From positions 49,556,078 to 49,620,077 of the forward strand of contig NC_091014.1 of NCBI RefSeq assembly GCF_041296385.1: a stretch of 64,000 bases of DNA, given 5' to 3'. Shown here one piece after another: positions 51,034 through 64,000 of this stretch (its first letter is position 1; every line of letters begins with the position of its first letter). The stretch comes from Aphelocoma coerulescens (lineage: Eukaryota > Chordata > Aves > Passeriformes > Corvidae). Under the pieces are notes generated by a model. That model searched no databases. It saw nothing but the letters and a program-made list of their open reading frames with translations, and was not told the DNA's origin. The translations under genes and the position numbers were made by a program.

Positions 51034-52074
51034 TTATTTCCTCTAACTTTAAGAAAACAAAATTGTATATACTGAAGGCCTTATCCAGCAATGGCTCCAA
51101 ATTCTCCTTTTGATGATCCACAGAAGAGAACCATCCTTATTTGTCCTTTTGACTCATACTGAAGCATAATTGCTGAACTTTTTTTATTGCAGCACCCATC
51201 TTCTCTCATTTATCCTGTTTTCCTTTTATTTCTTTTGTTCTTCTACATTTATAGATATAGAAACAGCTTTCTAAATTTTATTCTTTTTGATTCTATTGTG
51301 TTTTGGCTTTTTTTCCCTTTTCTGTAGCTTTTCAGGAAAGCCAGATACTGAGAGTGTGCCATTTTGCCTCATTTTATTTATGCATTGTTTGTGCTGAAAT
51401 GGAAGCCAAAAGATCAGGACTACTTTAGTTCTTAAGACACCGTCCAAGCCTGCAGCTATTTACTTACGAAATGATCATGTCGATGACTGTGTTGGAAGTC
51501 ATTAGAGGTCTACGGGAAAATGTCAAGTGTGATACAATACAAAAACTACAACAAGCTGAAACCACAGCTGCAAATACTTCTTAGCACAGGTAAGGCACAC
51601 TGAGATAAACTTTGCTCTCTCTTCTGTCCTGGTTTTGTCTGCCCATCAACTGCCCCCTATAGACTGATTTTGTTCTCCATCACAGACTGATAAACGCCCC
51701 ATTTTATTTAAATGAAGCAGGATCTTGCTTTGCAAAAAAACCCCAAGAAACCAACGAAACTGAATGATCAGGACTAAAGATAATAGCCTTTTTAAAGGTA
51801 AAACCACCAGGGTGAGAAAATCTGTATGAGTGGAGTGGAGGGGAACTGCAGCCTTCTGGAGCAGTAGGTGAATATCTGGAACCAAAGTTGAAAGCCTAAC
51901 AGGTAATCTTGCAGGTTAAAAAGATTTGTAGCTGCTAAGAACTGATTGACATGAGGAAAAAGTCAATGTTTACTCTAAAAATAGTAGAATTATGCATGTG
52001 ATTTATTATTAAACTTCAGTCCTTGCAAGAAGGAAAGGTGTCAAAAATTTAGGCAAGGGTGACTCAAATTGAAG

Positions 52075-52390
52075 CAGAGGGCCAGGCACTGATCTGTTGT
52101 TTCTGGTGACCAGTGACAGGACCCAAGGGAATGGCATGGAGCTGATTCAGGAGAGGTTCAGGTTAGATATCACAAAAAGGTTTTTCACCCAGAGGGTGTT
52201 TGGGCACTGGAACAGCTCCCCAGGGCACTGGTCACAGTAGCAAGCCTGACAGAGCTCAAGGAGCATTTGGACAATACCGTCAGGCACCGGGTGTGACTCT
52301 CGAGGATGGTCCTGCGCAGGGCTGGGAGCTGGACTTCGACGATCCATGTGCGTTCCTTCCTACTGAGGATATTCTATGATTCCGGGAATC
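52075..52390 (+). mobile_element. CR1 LINE 3'-end fragment, well preserved
   Basis: Contains ggtgaccagtgacaggaccc, ttcacccagagggtgtttgg, aagcctgacagagctcaagg, cagggctgggagctggactt and the tail ggatattctatgattc. Sense orientation. It is the opposite orientation of the related copy at 41646-41866. Confidence 0.93.
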
Positions 52391-53904
52391 ATACTAAAAA
52401 AACATTCAGCCATACCGCATTCACTAATTTGGCTAATGCTGAAGACAACTTTCTTCTGAGTCAATATGACTTCCACCACCCTGAAAGACCAACTGTTCTC
52501 CTTCAGCATGACAACAGAAATCCTCCTCCATGCACTCCAACAGTCATCCTGCATCCATGAACACTAGTGAGACCTGGTTAATATATCTCACATAACAGAC
52601 AGGGATGAAGGTGCTTACGTGGTTAAGAGTAACCTGACCTAAGAGGAGCAAGCATCAAGTCGATGGGGCTCCTCCAGGACTGTATATGCTTCCCTCTCAC
52701 AAATAACAGCAAAACTGAACAAGATGAACAGCAGTGACATTTTGGTCATGGATACAGCATCCAGCTCCCCCTAGTCAGTCACTGTGCCAGCAGGGGCAGC
52801 AGGTGGCATTAGCATTTACCCTGAAGGCAACTGTGATCATTCTGAATTTCCAGACTTGTGTGAGAAAGGAGGCAGTGGAGTGGCCTGGAGACCACCTGCC
52901 GGTCTTCTTGGAGGCAGAACCGAGATGGCAGCCTGCCACAGGAAAGGAGCCAGCTTCTGCCCTGGTGACTGGCAGGTTTGGCCTTGATCCCTGGAGGAAA
53001 ATGTATTGCTGCTGAAAAAGCAAGCCTGTCTGTGAAAGGCCAAAAAAACTATGAATGGACAATTACAGCTACACCTCATAAATCCCCTTGTTTTGGTACC
53101 ACTTTACTACTTGTTTTGTATCTGAAAGAACCCATTTTAAGACACTAAATAAATGATACAGATTCTGGTGCTTTACTAAATAACTGGACATTCTTAGTAA
53201 TTAAGCATTTATTCTACACAGTAGAAGGAAATATTCTAATGAACTGATTATATATTTTTTCCATGGCACGAAGCACATAAAAATAAGCAATTTCAGTAAT
53301 CATTATTACTGCTACAGTATATATTAATACATTTCAGATAAATCATTGCCTCCACTATAACTCAGCTACTGCTCCTGCAAATAAAGCAATACCTTGTTAC
53401 CTAGCAACAAAGCAAGTCCTTGCTATGCTGCAAAAAAATACATAAAAAAGGAAATATATATATTTATATATTCCCTTCATTTCATGTTGAGAGAACATCC
53501 ATAAAGAACAAAGAATAATCCACTCAAATGCTCTCAAATTCAATATTTAAATAAAATGTTTGATCATCCACATTTCATGAGTATTTTCAGAAGCCTGGTC
53601 TAGATTAAACATGCATAACCTCTCGCTGACAATATAATGTTCTTGCTATGTATTTCTTGGAATATTTTAATGCATACATAAGTACACAACCATAACACAT
53701 ATAAGTCATGACAGGCTCTTAATGTTACATCTGATCTGTAACAGAATAGGAATAGGTATCACAGGGCGTGTTTAAAGTTCGCTTGCTTATGCTAAATCAG
53801 TTCCTCTCCCATTTAACACAGCAGTGCATAGTATCGCCTCTTACTGATGCAGTATCTCTTTTTAGGGTGCTGTCATTTGTACAAATTGTTCTTTGCGTTG
53901 CATT

Positions 53905-53920
53905 AAAAAAAAAAAAAAAA
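53905..53920. repeat. Poly-A run of 16
   Basis: Sixteen A after gcgttgcatt. No AATAAA lies close upstream, and the preceding sequence matches no RNA gene I can recall, so a retrocopy is not supported. Confidence 0.88.
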
Positions 53921-55807
53921 GTACTAAAAGCCCCACTACTTTGTTGCTTTGTATTTCATGTCTGTTTCTGATAGATTGTCAACACTGTGTGGTCAAAACC
54001 AAATAAAAGTAGCTCAGGAGTCCTACTCGTGTGGATGAGCTACAGAGTTGGGCAATGTGGAAATTGACAGCAGCTGGTCAAATCTGAAATCTGAACTCTC
54101 TGGTTACCAGTATGTGCCTGGTCCGTGCTTTACTCAGAGCTGGAAGAGGCAGCTCAAGGATTCATGGCCCCATGACCACGAAGTATGAAGAGAGATCCTT
54201 CCCTATGACAAGGAGTGCAATTGAGCTTGTGCAATAGAGAGAATATGAAGTCATTAAAATCGCTGTCCTGAAGGCCTACAGTTTCATTAGTAGGTTCTCA
54301 AATCCAGTCTATTGTCTAGGTCATCACACTGCCCCCAGACACAACATGAGATACATCTTAAGATAAAGCAAATTTCACTTCAAATTTGGTGGCTAATCAC
54401 ATACCACTACTTCTAATCACGAATTAGAAGATCACTAAACACCACACAAAAATTTTGAATGTTGCTCTTGGTAGCAACACCTATAGGGAAAGCATTCCTG
54501 AAACATTCTGTTAATGTTCTCTGGAAACTTTTTGAAGTCACCTATCTCTTAGCATGCAAGGATATTGGCTCAGTTAATCAGAGCACAAAGGTATACACAA
54601 TCTATATCATGCTGCCTCGAACATCTGCTGCTGCTGTAATCCTTGATAATTCATAGCAAAAATATTCAGAAAATTGTATGCTTGCACCCAAAGGCACCTT
54701 AGTTTTTGTGGCTCTTGCCATTATCTCTGAGCTTTATATACTAGTTGGAAATTTTGTGCAGCTTGGTGTTGCCCATTTTTTAATACTCTTGCAATCTTTA
54801 ACAACTAGGGATCATAGTTCACCTCTCAGAGGAATGTGTGGAGTTCAGTAAAATGCATAATGCATACAGAGGGGCAAGGATGAAGTAAGTATCAGCTACT
54901 GTTGTGTTCAAAAGCCTCTTGCAATAAAGATTTTAGAAGTTAGTGTAACACTGGAACTTATACATATTAGAAGGATAAAACAAACATCAGAGACCATACC
55001 CTACAGGCTTTGCATGACAAAGTCTGTGCATATTGTCTCTCCCTCTGGAACACAGTCTTCAGTGACAGATGGCACAACCACTACCTACAGATGGCTCCAA
55101 TGGGGGCTCCATAGCTTTGATAAATACTGCAATCAGCTCCTAGGATAGGTATGGTTCAGGCAGCAGAGCAAACACAGGGAATAAATCCCTCAAAAACTTA
55201 ACTGCATAAAATTCACACACATAGTATTATCCTAAACAGTCAGATGAAAGTCCAGGGCTCTTACTGAGCTGACAGAAATTTAGGACTACTTAAGAGGTCA
55301 GTAGTTTAGGATAAAAGTGTTTGAAATGAGCATCACTCAATTTCTTATCTACTTCATCCAGAAAAACATTTCCACTTTCATCATGGACCAAGTGCTCCAA
55401 GTGGTGAAAGTATTCTTGCTTTCTAGTGGGATTTGTTATACTTTGGAGGAGCAATCAACCCTATCACCAAACAAAGCCTTGGTTTGGTTTGTAGAAAACA
55501 GCCTTGCCTCAGACAGATGATTCACTACAGTGAGCAGAAGTATTTGAATCTACTACTCTAATAAATCAAAAGTCATGGACTGATACTGGAGCTATTTGTA
55601 GCAGACTAGCACCATCTTCTTCTAATCTTCTATAGAAGGCTTCAAATAAAAGCAACTGGAGTGATTTCATAAAGGAACATTTGCTTTAGTTGAGCCAATG
55701 CCTCAGAGACCCTGCTCTCTCACTCCTTACTGCTCAAAAAACCAAATACGACTTTGCAATGTCTTTTGTGGCAACACAGGGCTAGTGATGAGCCACATCT
55801 GCTATGA

Positions 55808-56092
55808 CAGAATCATAGAATATTTTGGGTTGGAAGGGACCTTCAAGAACATCTAGTTCCAACCCTCCTGCCACGGACAGGGAACCTTCCACTAAATCAG
55901 GTTACCCAGAGCCCCATCCAGCCTGGTCTTGGACACCTCCAGTGACGAGGAGATCACAACCTCTCTGGACAACTTGTTCCAATCTAAACTTACCCTCCCT
56001 CACCTTAAGGTCATTCCCCCTTGTCCTATCACTATATGCCCTTTGGGAAGAGCCCCTCTCCAGCCTTCTTACAAGCCCCCTTTGTTGTTGTT
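55808..56092 (-). mobile_element. CR1 LINE 3'-end fragment
   Basis: Plus strand reads cagaatcatagaatattttg, ggttggaagggaccttcaag, gagccccatccagcctggtc, gtcattcccccttgtcctat and cctctccagccttcttacaa. Antisense CR1, well preserved. Similarity ends near gccccctttg. Open frames at 55825-56242 arise from this repeat and its right flank. Confidence 0.94.
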
Positions 56093-59000
56093 ACCTGCCT
56101 TCAGCCACTCACACTTTGTGCTGTTTGGCACAAGAGCTTTCTCCCAAGTGGCATCTACCAGAATGTTCTCATTGATGAAGCACTGCAATGCTATGGACAA
56201 ATATGCAATTCAAAATGCACCGATTCCATAAACTTCAGATAGTCAGTTAAATAATAGGAATATTGCATTCTCAAGGTGATGTCAGAGATGCACTCTGTAA
56301 AAGCTAACATGCCCTTTGCTCTAATTTGCCTAGTCCCTGTAATGTACACACCTAAACATAAGCACATAACTATCAAAGTATCTCCCCGATACATGAGGAA
56401 GGCGGACTCAAGCTCCATACAGAGTCCTTGGATTACACAAGTTCCCCAGCCTGCACCTGGAGTATAACAGAAAACAATACCTTTACAGAATCCTCACAAG
56501 TGTAGCTCAGCAAGTCTTGTATCCCAGAAAATAAAACAAACCTACCCCATTAGCAGGAACTATTTTGGTCTTTCAAATCAGCCCTAACAAAATCTAAACA
56601 AGAATATGCCTACTGGATTCTTGCCTGGGGAAAAAGATACCAGAACACAAATAACAATAATTTAAACCTTGATTATGGTCCAATTAATACAGTATCTAGA
56701 ATCAATCCTGAAGACCTGAAGTTTCTATTCCATTCTGCCATTACCGTTTTCCAGACTACAAACATGAAATACTAAAATTGCTGTTTTCAACTACTCCTCT
56801 TCACAATTTAACAAGTTTACTTTCCCTAACTTTCAACCTTCAGACCCTGTAAACACAGAGCACTGTAGAGTGAGGAAGAAGTCCTCTTGTCAGAGCTTCA
56901 AGAAATAGAAAAAAACCCCTTTATCTAAATTTTTTATGATGATTAACTAACACAACTTTTATCCCTTCTCAGATTATAGAAAACCATGACTGATACTCTT
57001 CTTTCGGAAAAACTGCTGTGTAGAAAAGGAAGACAGAGTTTGCTTAAATGTCAATGTAGTTTCTGAATGCATCACACAATCTTTTGTAGTATGTCAAAAG
57101 GATAAACAAAAACACTCCATGTGTCACAGTCTACAAAGGGTATCATGTTTGATAGACTAATAATGCATGACAGGTCCCTTAATGCTTCCGATATATCAGT
57201 AATTATGTAAATGCCTTCAAATTTGATTATACATTCAGACACACCATTAAAGTTTGAGCCACATTCAATGCTTTATCTGTGAATTCAGCAACATGAAAGC
57301 CTTTAAACCAAACTCGTTTGGTTCATACTGCTCACCACAGCAATGTGTAACAAAGAGTGACTTGAAGTTATACTACAGTCCCCTAATCCTCATTTTGAAC
57401 CTGTAAAATATGAGGATGCCTCAAGACTGAGTTAAGCTTCAACCACCTGCTTCCTCCCATGCACATGGAGATTCAGAGCTTTGTCTCATCACTGGGGCCC
57501 AGTGCTGAGGTAGGAAGTCAGGAACAGGAGGAACAACAGGAAACTGAATGGTGAGATCCATCTTGGAGACCATCAGTTAAGGAGATTCTGCACACACACT
57601 CTGGAAGGGCACCACCACCTCTCCTTTGCCCATGGAGAAGCACAAAGGCATCAAGGCAAAAGGTCAGGATTTGTTTTTTGGAAATGGCAGATGTGAATAG
57701 TGAAATATAATATCCATAATATAAAAGTATAAAACTTAGTCTAAAAAAAACCCAGGGGGAAGGTAGAAGAAAAAAATTCAAGATAAACCAAAAAGGATAA
57801 ATTCCACTTAGTTTACACATTCAAATCAATCTCTTTAGGGACACCTGACTTGTAAGGATTTCCTACATTCCTAATAAATTAAAGTAATACTTCAGGGATG
57901 TTATTAGTTTTTAACAAGCCCCCTCACTCTCTTAGTTATGTCTGCATTAGGATCAACATAACAGGGTTTTAACCAGAACAGGGCTGTGGTGGCTGAAATA
58001 AGATATTCTAAAAATAAGATTTATAAGAATGTGACACATCAGCCCCTAGCAATAGCAACAATACCAGATATAGCTTTTGTATAATGCATGAACGCAGGAT
58101 TACTTCCATGAATCAACAGTTTTGCATTAAAGTATAAAATCATCATCACATAAGATAACTAAAAGTGAAGATTGATTAGAAAAGAAGAAATTTTACTTTA
58201 CACTAGTATTTGTACCTCCAGCATAGAAAGAGATTATGAAGGTCAAAGAACAATCCTATTACTTAAATTACATAACTCAAAGCAGGGTGCATGTCAATGT
58301 AAAAACAACATGGAAAGATGACTGCTGTTTTGTGTTTATTCACTGCTTCTAACTGAGAATGTTTATTTTACACTACTTCTGTTCTAAACTGCTTTTGCAA
58401 AAGAAATTTTTTCACATGCACTCTAATTTTTTCTACTGTAAGTCAAGGAAGACATTTTTAAAAATCAATCCTATGCGATGCTCTGCAGATAAAAGAGGAT
58501 CCTTCTCTAGCAAAGATCTCAGCATAGATTACCAGTCTCAGACACCAAAGAGCCAGAAGCTGGGGAATCACTTCCCAGTCTGACCAAGCTACTGTCCTCA
58601 GCTGAGGTGGTCTGACCACTATGGGGCATCACCAAGCCCTTGGGCCCCATGAGTGTAAGATGCCGTACCATACCGAGAGTCAGCAGAAGCAAGCAGCAGC
58701 TTTCCTTTACATGTAAAAGTATTTAGGAAACTGGTCAAAAAAGGAAGAAGCTTCCCAATTTTCTGTTAGCTACAGTAGTCTTTCGTCTCTCTAATAACCA
58801 AAAACTAAAATCTCAATGCTGTCAACTATTTAAATGGAAAAAGAATTGCTATTTTGTGGGCTATGATTTGCTCTCTAGCTTATGCTTTTAATAGCATATA
58901 TTTTTTAATGAACATTAACAATACTTTCATTACAGAAGGGTAGTCCTGCAGTACTACCCTTAAATATCAAGGCCAAAGGATTTCAACAAAATATTTGACC

Positions 59001-62000
59001 TAGGAACATCCCTTGCTTGTATATACAGTAGAACATGGTATATTTAGTGAAATATACTTCAAAGGGAAACTTAACACTCTTCAGCCAAGCTTTTCAGATC
59101 AGGACCACCTAACATTAGTTTCCTATTTCCACAGCTGAGCATTTACAGAGAATATTAACTATACTAACATTTCCTCTAAAGGCACCTTTCCCTTTGAAAA
59201 CCACATATCGAGTTTCCTCTTCGACATTTAATTTTCTTTGAAGTTTTAGCCAATTAACTGGTCAATGCAAATGAATCAAGAAGTAAATAAAATCACGTTA
59301 AAAGACGGCATCTTTAGCAAGACTCCACAGCGTTTCTCAGTGTCAGAGCTCTCATGACTGTGACAGCAGTAGGGAGATGCTCTCTACCTTCTGAAAGGTA
59401 CATCCGGAGCAGCCCAAATGCTGCTTCACTGCAGTGGTAACTGAACACACTCTATTGCTTGTCCTTCTTCCTAGTATCCAGGAAGATTACTCCTGACAAG
59501 GTACCTGACACAAGCTCTTCAGCCTGTGCAGTCAACAGAATCAATGGTGCTATGACAATTTTCACTAGCTGAGAACTGTGTTCAAAACCTCTGAGTGCAA
59601 ACCCTCAGGGTACATGATGCTTCCTTCCCCTGCCCTATGCTTCCCTGTGCATAACATCACTGCAGAGCTGCTGCTTAGTCCCAGACAGCTCTGTAAGGAA
59701 CAAAAATGGCAACAGCAAGGAATGGGCACATACAACTACAGGTGTAAAGGGCATATTTCATCCAGGTAAGCCCCAAGATTATCCTGCACTGGTTGGCAGG
59801 TGCTTATGAAAGGAACATGATGTGGACAGCATTAAACAACTAAACTTGTAATTACTGTGCTGTGACTGTGACTAACACATGTACAAAGTATTTAAAAGAT
59901 AAGTATGGAGCTGTCTGGCGTGGTGCTGAGATGGTTCAGAGCAGACAGTGATTTGGAAGCACTCAAGTCACGGCACCACAAGATGATTCCAAAATCTGTA
60001 TCTTGTGCTAAGGCAACGGGTCTGTTAATCTTTCACACAAGTTAAAGATACCCTTGCCAACAACAAAAATTAGGATCAATACAATTCAAGCAGAAAATGA
60101 TAGTTGTAATATTTAATGTTCTTTCCATATTTCCATATTTTAATGCTAAAAGAAGTGCAACTTTGAAGTATAGAGACAATATTGAAGATTTATTGTCATT
60201 TTGCACAAGTATGTAAAAATGACATGGTTTGTTAATTAATTAAATTAATAAGGAAAGGTGAAATCCCTAGGAAAAGGTTAGAGCAACAGGTTTTTAAACC
60301 TGTCAGCACCAGTTAAACATAACACTTTTATCTGAGTTTTTAAATGAAGATGAGGTTTGGAAGTTTTTTTATAGTATGCCTCCTGTAGAGCCAATTTTTG
60401 CTTCTGAAATGCCCAAGCTGGGCATAACATGCATTATAATTGAAAAATACTCACAAAAGCCTATGGAAATCCTTAAATTCTTGTCTCTTGCTAGTGCTAA
60501 GAGCCAAATCCCTACCACATTCAGATTTTAAAGAAAAATAATAACTTACATCCAGTTTATAATAGCTTCAGTAAAAATACAATGAATCATACAATACTTC
60601 CCTTAGGTTTTGCTAAAGTATTTTTCTGTGTGACTATTCACTCCAATATCTACTTACCTCTGTGGTGGTTTATTAATACTGGTACAGAAAATTGAAGTTC
60701 TATGTATTTTGATCGTATAATTACAACACAGGTGCTTCACAGACCATTTGGGTACACATTAATAATGTGCTTTCCAGGTGGCTGCACTATTAACAAAGTA
60801 ACACTTTTCCAAGGTTTAGAATTATATCTGAAACATTCCTGGAAAACAAAAGCATTAAGAAAGCACAACAGTGACATAACAGCTCTTTGATTACTGGATT
60901 CTGAAGGAGATAATTAGCCAGTTTTCAGTTAAGTTAAAAATTAAGTGTTTTAACTATTTGCAAACTGACATTTACCAGCATATTTATTTATGCAGTGACA
61001 CTATCTAAGATTGTATAAACAGTAAGAATTTACTAGATTATTTTTACAAAGCACTTTTTATGATTCTTTTTAAAATTATGAGAGCTTTAATATCAATTTC
61101 AGTGGGGTAAGATGAAGCTTGAGAACAGTGAGATGATCACATATTACAATAGTAAGACTTCTAGAATTAAAATTATTCCTATTATACATGCATACACACA
61201 TACATAAACACACATTTTAGTATTATATAATAAATCTTGATGAACACTGTAACTGACTTTGCATTTTCCTATATTGGGAATAATTACATCCAACCATTTT
61301 TATGGCTCACCAATTTACCAGTGGCTTGTACCATCATTGATTGTATTGAGATATTTAGAAATAAAGATATTGTGTGTAATAGTGTTCTTCACTGAACAGA
61401 TACACGAAGAAGAAAGAAATTATCTTCAGTATATCCATGGTAAAAGAGACATATATTCTCACTGATATCATAGCAAGAGCTTTACTTTACAGTACACAGA
61501 ACCAGCAAAGGCAGCCTACATGCAAATAGCCAGAAGTACTGAAGGTCTGACTCCAGACTGCAGCCGGGAGGACCAGTCAACTAAGTGAAGAGTTTAGAAA
61601 ATCATCAACAGTTGGACAAGCAAAACAAGTGGTTATCACCTTCACATGTCACCATGTTTGAATGTACTGCAAAACTAAATGTTTATTCTCCACTGTAGAG
61701 AAGCACTTTCTGGAAAAAAGAACTCCAAAAATGAAACAATGGTCCAAAATCTTCTGTCAAACAGGCAAAACTCCCTGCTGACTTCATCTGCTATTATTGC
61801 AGCTATTATTTACCCTTTTTACAGCCTCAGAACTTAAAACATTCTAAACAATAGAAAAAACTCTCTCAACGTTTGCTGACTGCGGGAAACAAGAGCAGAA
61901 TGAAGAACAAACCAATTACATGTAATGAACTTCATATAAATCACCTTGGATTTCCTGCATCAAAGAGCTGGAAAAATGTAAGAAAAGAGACATATCTTTC

Positions 62001-64000
62001 CTTAACATGTCCCAGTTTTGTGCTTCTAGAAAGAGCAAACTCCAAAGACAAAGGCCTGGGAGAAAGAACTTCCATCTGAAGCTTCCCAAGACCCCACCAG
62101 ACACTTATTTCAGGCACTGCCAGTAAGCCTGCAGCATGTGTGGTACATTTAGAAAAAACAGGATGGTTACAATAACTTAGTTCTGGACCAGCTGGAATTT
62201 CCAGTTGGTTTTCCCAAAGGAAAATTACTCTTCTTTTAGCAAGGGATCATGCAAGTCTTGGAAACAAGCCAAGATGTGGATATCCACAAGGGAAAGAAAG
62301 TACAATCTTAACCATCCACAGAGTGAGTATATTCCAGTGCTGAAGACTGCTTTCTAACACTGAGCAAGTGCCCTCAAGTGATAGCACAGCCAGAGATTTT
62401 AGAAGGTCCTCAGATATGCTGTCATTGCTCATTACTTCTTCTCTTGATCAAGCTGTGTTTCAGGCATTTGACTTTAACCCAAACTCAGTTCTCAGGGTAC
62501 AGATATATTGGGATTTGAGTCCTAATGAAAAAGAGACAAATGCTGGGTATTGTTAACACTGATAGCCCTGCAGCCCCTATGTTCTTGTTATTCCCCTAGA
62601 GATACCATGAAGATACCATCCAACCTCACAGGATGGGCCAAGCAGGGACCAAATATCATTTGCCTTTAGGAAAGGCAGTGTAAAACTCGCTATGATTTTC
62701 CTCAGTCAACTGAGTTAGATATAACCCACCGGTAAGAGGCTGAAGGCAGTAAGAAAGGAATGGAGGGAGAACAGATATGGTCCTGGATTTTCTCTGTACT
62801 TGAGCATTTTCATGACAATAAGAAGCGCTTTGACTCTGTGATCAGAGGACAGAGACAGTCTCCAGGAGATGTACCAGCACTTCTCAACCAAGAATCACCA
62901 TCCCTTTAACAAGGAAGAAAGGCTATCTCCCTGGTGATTTTCCTTTGGTTAAGGTTTGTCCAACACCAGTATCATCACTCCCTTAGGCCAGACATAACAA
63001 TTGCTATCTGCACCTAACATGAAGCTGAGCACAAACGCCATCTGAAATGTTGCAAGATACTTCACTTCAGAGAAATTCATTGTGGGGTGTCAATGTCAAC
63101 AAGATCCTTTAACACTATGCTCAAGTTTGTGAGAGTGAATCCAGCCCAAGTTTGAGGGTTTTTTAAATGAAGAATCTTTGGAGAGAGGAAGAAATGTTTC
63201 CTGCTTGACTGAAGGACTTTTAGAAAAATTCTACTGCTCCAGAGTATGTAAATAGAAAAGAAGGAAAACAACCCCAACCCAACACCCTGTATCTCCTCTT
63301 TTCTCCGAGTACTGAGCAGTATGTAAGTCCATGTGAAAAGCAGTCTGACCACTGAAACTGACCCAAAAATGCCTCACTGTCTTAACATGTAATCTGTAAA
63401 CCAAGACAAGCTCCAAGAGCAATTCAAAGATAGGCACAGACTGATGCTCGATAGAGCTAAGTGGTTGAGAATAGGGTATATGAAGACCTGCATCTTTGAA
63501 CTGCAGTGCCCAAAATACTCAGTTTAACATGCTGAAACACTCTAACAAACTTACAACCTTTTGAATCTTTTCTCCTCAAAGGCAAAGAAATATTGGAAAG
63601 ACTATGGATAGAGACAGCAAGCAAACTAAGACAATGAAACACCTTCCCCAGCTTAATTACCTTGTCAAAGCCATATTTATTTGCAGCATAACCCTTTGAT
63701 ACTTGGAACCATGACTACTGTCTTGTAGACAAGCTGGCATAGTTGGCACACGGACTAAAAGATCAAGTACAAGCAGCCCTCTGTTATTGCCTACACAAAG
63801 GGAAAAATTGCATCGGATTGTAAAGAGTGCCAGTATGGTACAATTTTCTGAAGGTGTTATTCTCTGGAATTTGACTGTGATTTCTTAAAAATAAGCTTGC
63901 AGCTCATAGAACTGTGAAGACAACATTGAAATTGTGAACTAGTATAAGCCAGTATGTTCCCAAATGTACAAACAATACCAAATCGCATCTCTCAGAGTAA

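Larger units (their letters stand above)
1..64000 (-). other. ANKS1B: ANKS1B transcription unit (internal part)
   Basis: Five exons on the minus strand, in the right order and reading frame, encode a continuous stretch of the ANKS1B / AIDA-1 protein from the end of SAM2 into the PTB domain. The first visible exon starts inside SAM2, so the transcript must begin right of this window. The last visible exon ends inside the PTB domain, so it must continue left of position 1. The family is known as a brain-enriched postsynaptic scaffold with ankyrin repeats, two SAM domains and a PTB domain, and mammalian copies span very large loci with many isoforms. The spread of 390 bp of visible transcribed exon sequence and tens of kilobases of intron fits that. 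ANKS1A is the paralogue; the linker and PTB sequence favour ANKS1B. No promoter, first exon or poly(A) site of this gene is seen here. Confidence 0.9.
28669..64000 (-). other. ANKS1B intron, partial, more than 35 kb
   Basis: I assign this whole stretch to one intron because the upstream half of SAM2, which must precede the exon at 28561-28668, was not found on the minus strand up to the right edge. I searched by eye for the expected motifs of SAM1, SAM2 and the short-isoform start, so a missed short exon is possible. It contains six CR1 fragments, a solo LTR at 31233-31691, a purine-rich tract, simple repeats and the 54-bp repeat pair at 42987 and 44811. The stretches 45-51 kb and 57-64 kb show nothing recognisable beyond a poly-A run at 51012-51033. 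Confidence 0.6.

Noticed and set aside
53768..53920. Possible small-RNA retrocopy before a 16-A run
   Set aside because: Compared from memory with U1, U2, U4 and U5 RNA and no alignment was found.
1..64000. CRISPR array, operon, phage or other bacterial-type system
   Set aside because: The window is vertebrate intronic DNA with spliced exons and CR1 repeats; no regularly spaced repeat array or compact gene cluster is present.

Overview
The window looks like avian nuclear DNA. It is AT-rich and non-operonic, with very sparse coding sequence. It carries ten 5'-truncated CR1-type LINE fragments, most ending in the ATTCTATG-like 3' tail typical of bird CR1, and two LTR-like elements. The exact bird lineage cannot be fixed from this sequence alone.

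The only gene I can support is ANKS1B (AIDA-1 / EB-1), on the minus strand. Five internal coding exons are visible with clean splice sites. In transcription order they are: 28668-28561 (C-terminal half of the second SAM domain, including the basic RKR helix), 23241-23062 (Ser/Pro- and Arg-rich linker), 11523-11452 (24-codon in-frame cassette), 6327-6199 (linker into the PTB domain) and 1350-1279 (second piece of the PTB domain). All five start and end in phase 0, so each can be included or skipped without a frameshift. The rest of the PTB domain and the 3' end lie beyond position 1. The first half of SAM2, SAM1 and the ankyrin repeats must lie beyond position 64000.

The remaining ~99% of the window is intronic. 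1-1278: partial intron, nothing recognised. 1351-6198: T/G-rich tract and a minus-strand LTR (about 4344-4847). 6328-11451: mostly unremarkable, with a dense CpG patch just downstream (in gene sense) of the cassette exon. 11524-23061: three CR1 fragments, two GC-rich patches and an A/C-rich tract. 23242-28560: one CR1 fragment, an AT/GT microsatellite duplication and a 17-bp tandem duplication. 28669-64000: the start of a long intron (>35 kb) with six CR1 fragments, a plus-strand solo LTR (31233-31691), a CA/TA microsatellite and a 54-bp direct repeat with 1.8 kb spacing.

The protein encoded here is a neuronal postsynaptic scaffold. Its tandem SAM domains carry a masked nuclear localisation signal, and its PTB domain binds partners such as the APP intracellular domain. 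The exons in this window join SAM2 to PTB, the part varied by alternative splicing between isoforms. I found no convincing new genetic system. The best leads are the symmetric-exon block with its CpG-flanked cassette exon, and the 54-bp repeat pair.
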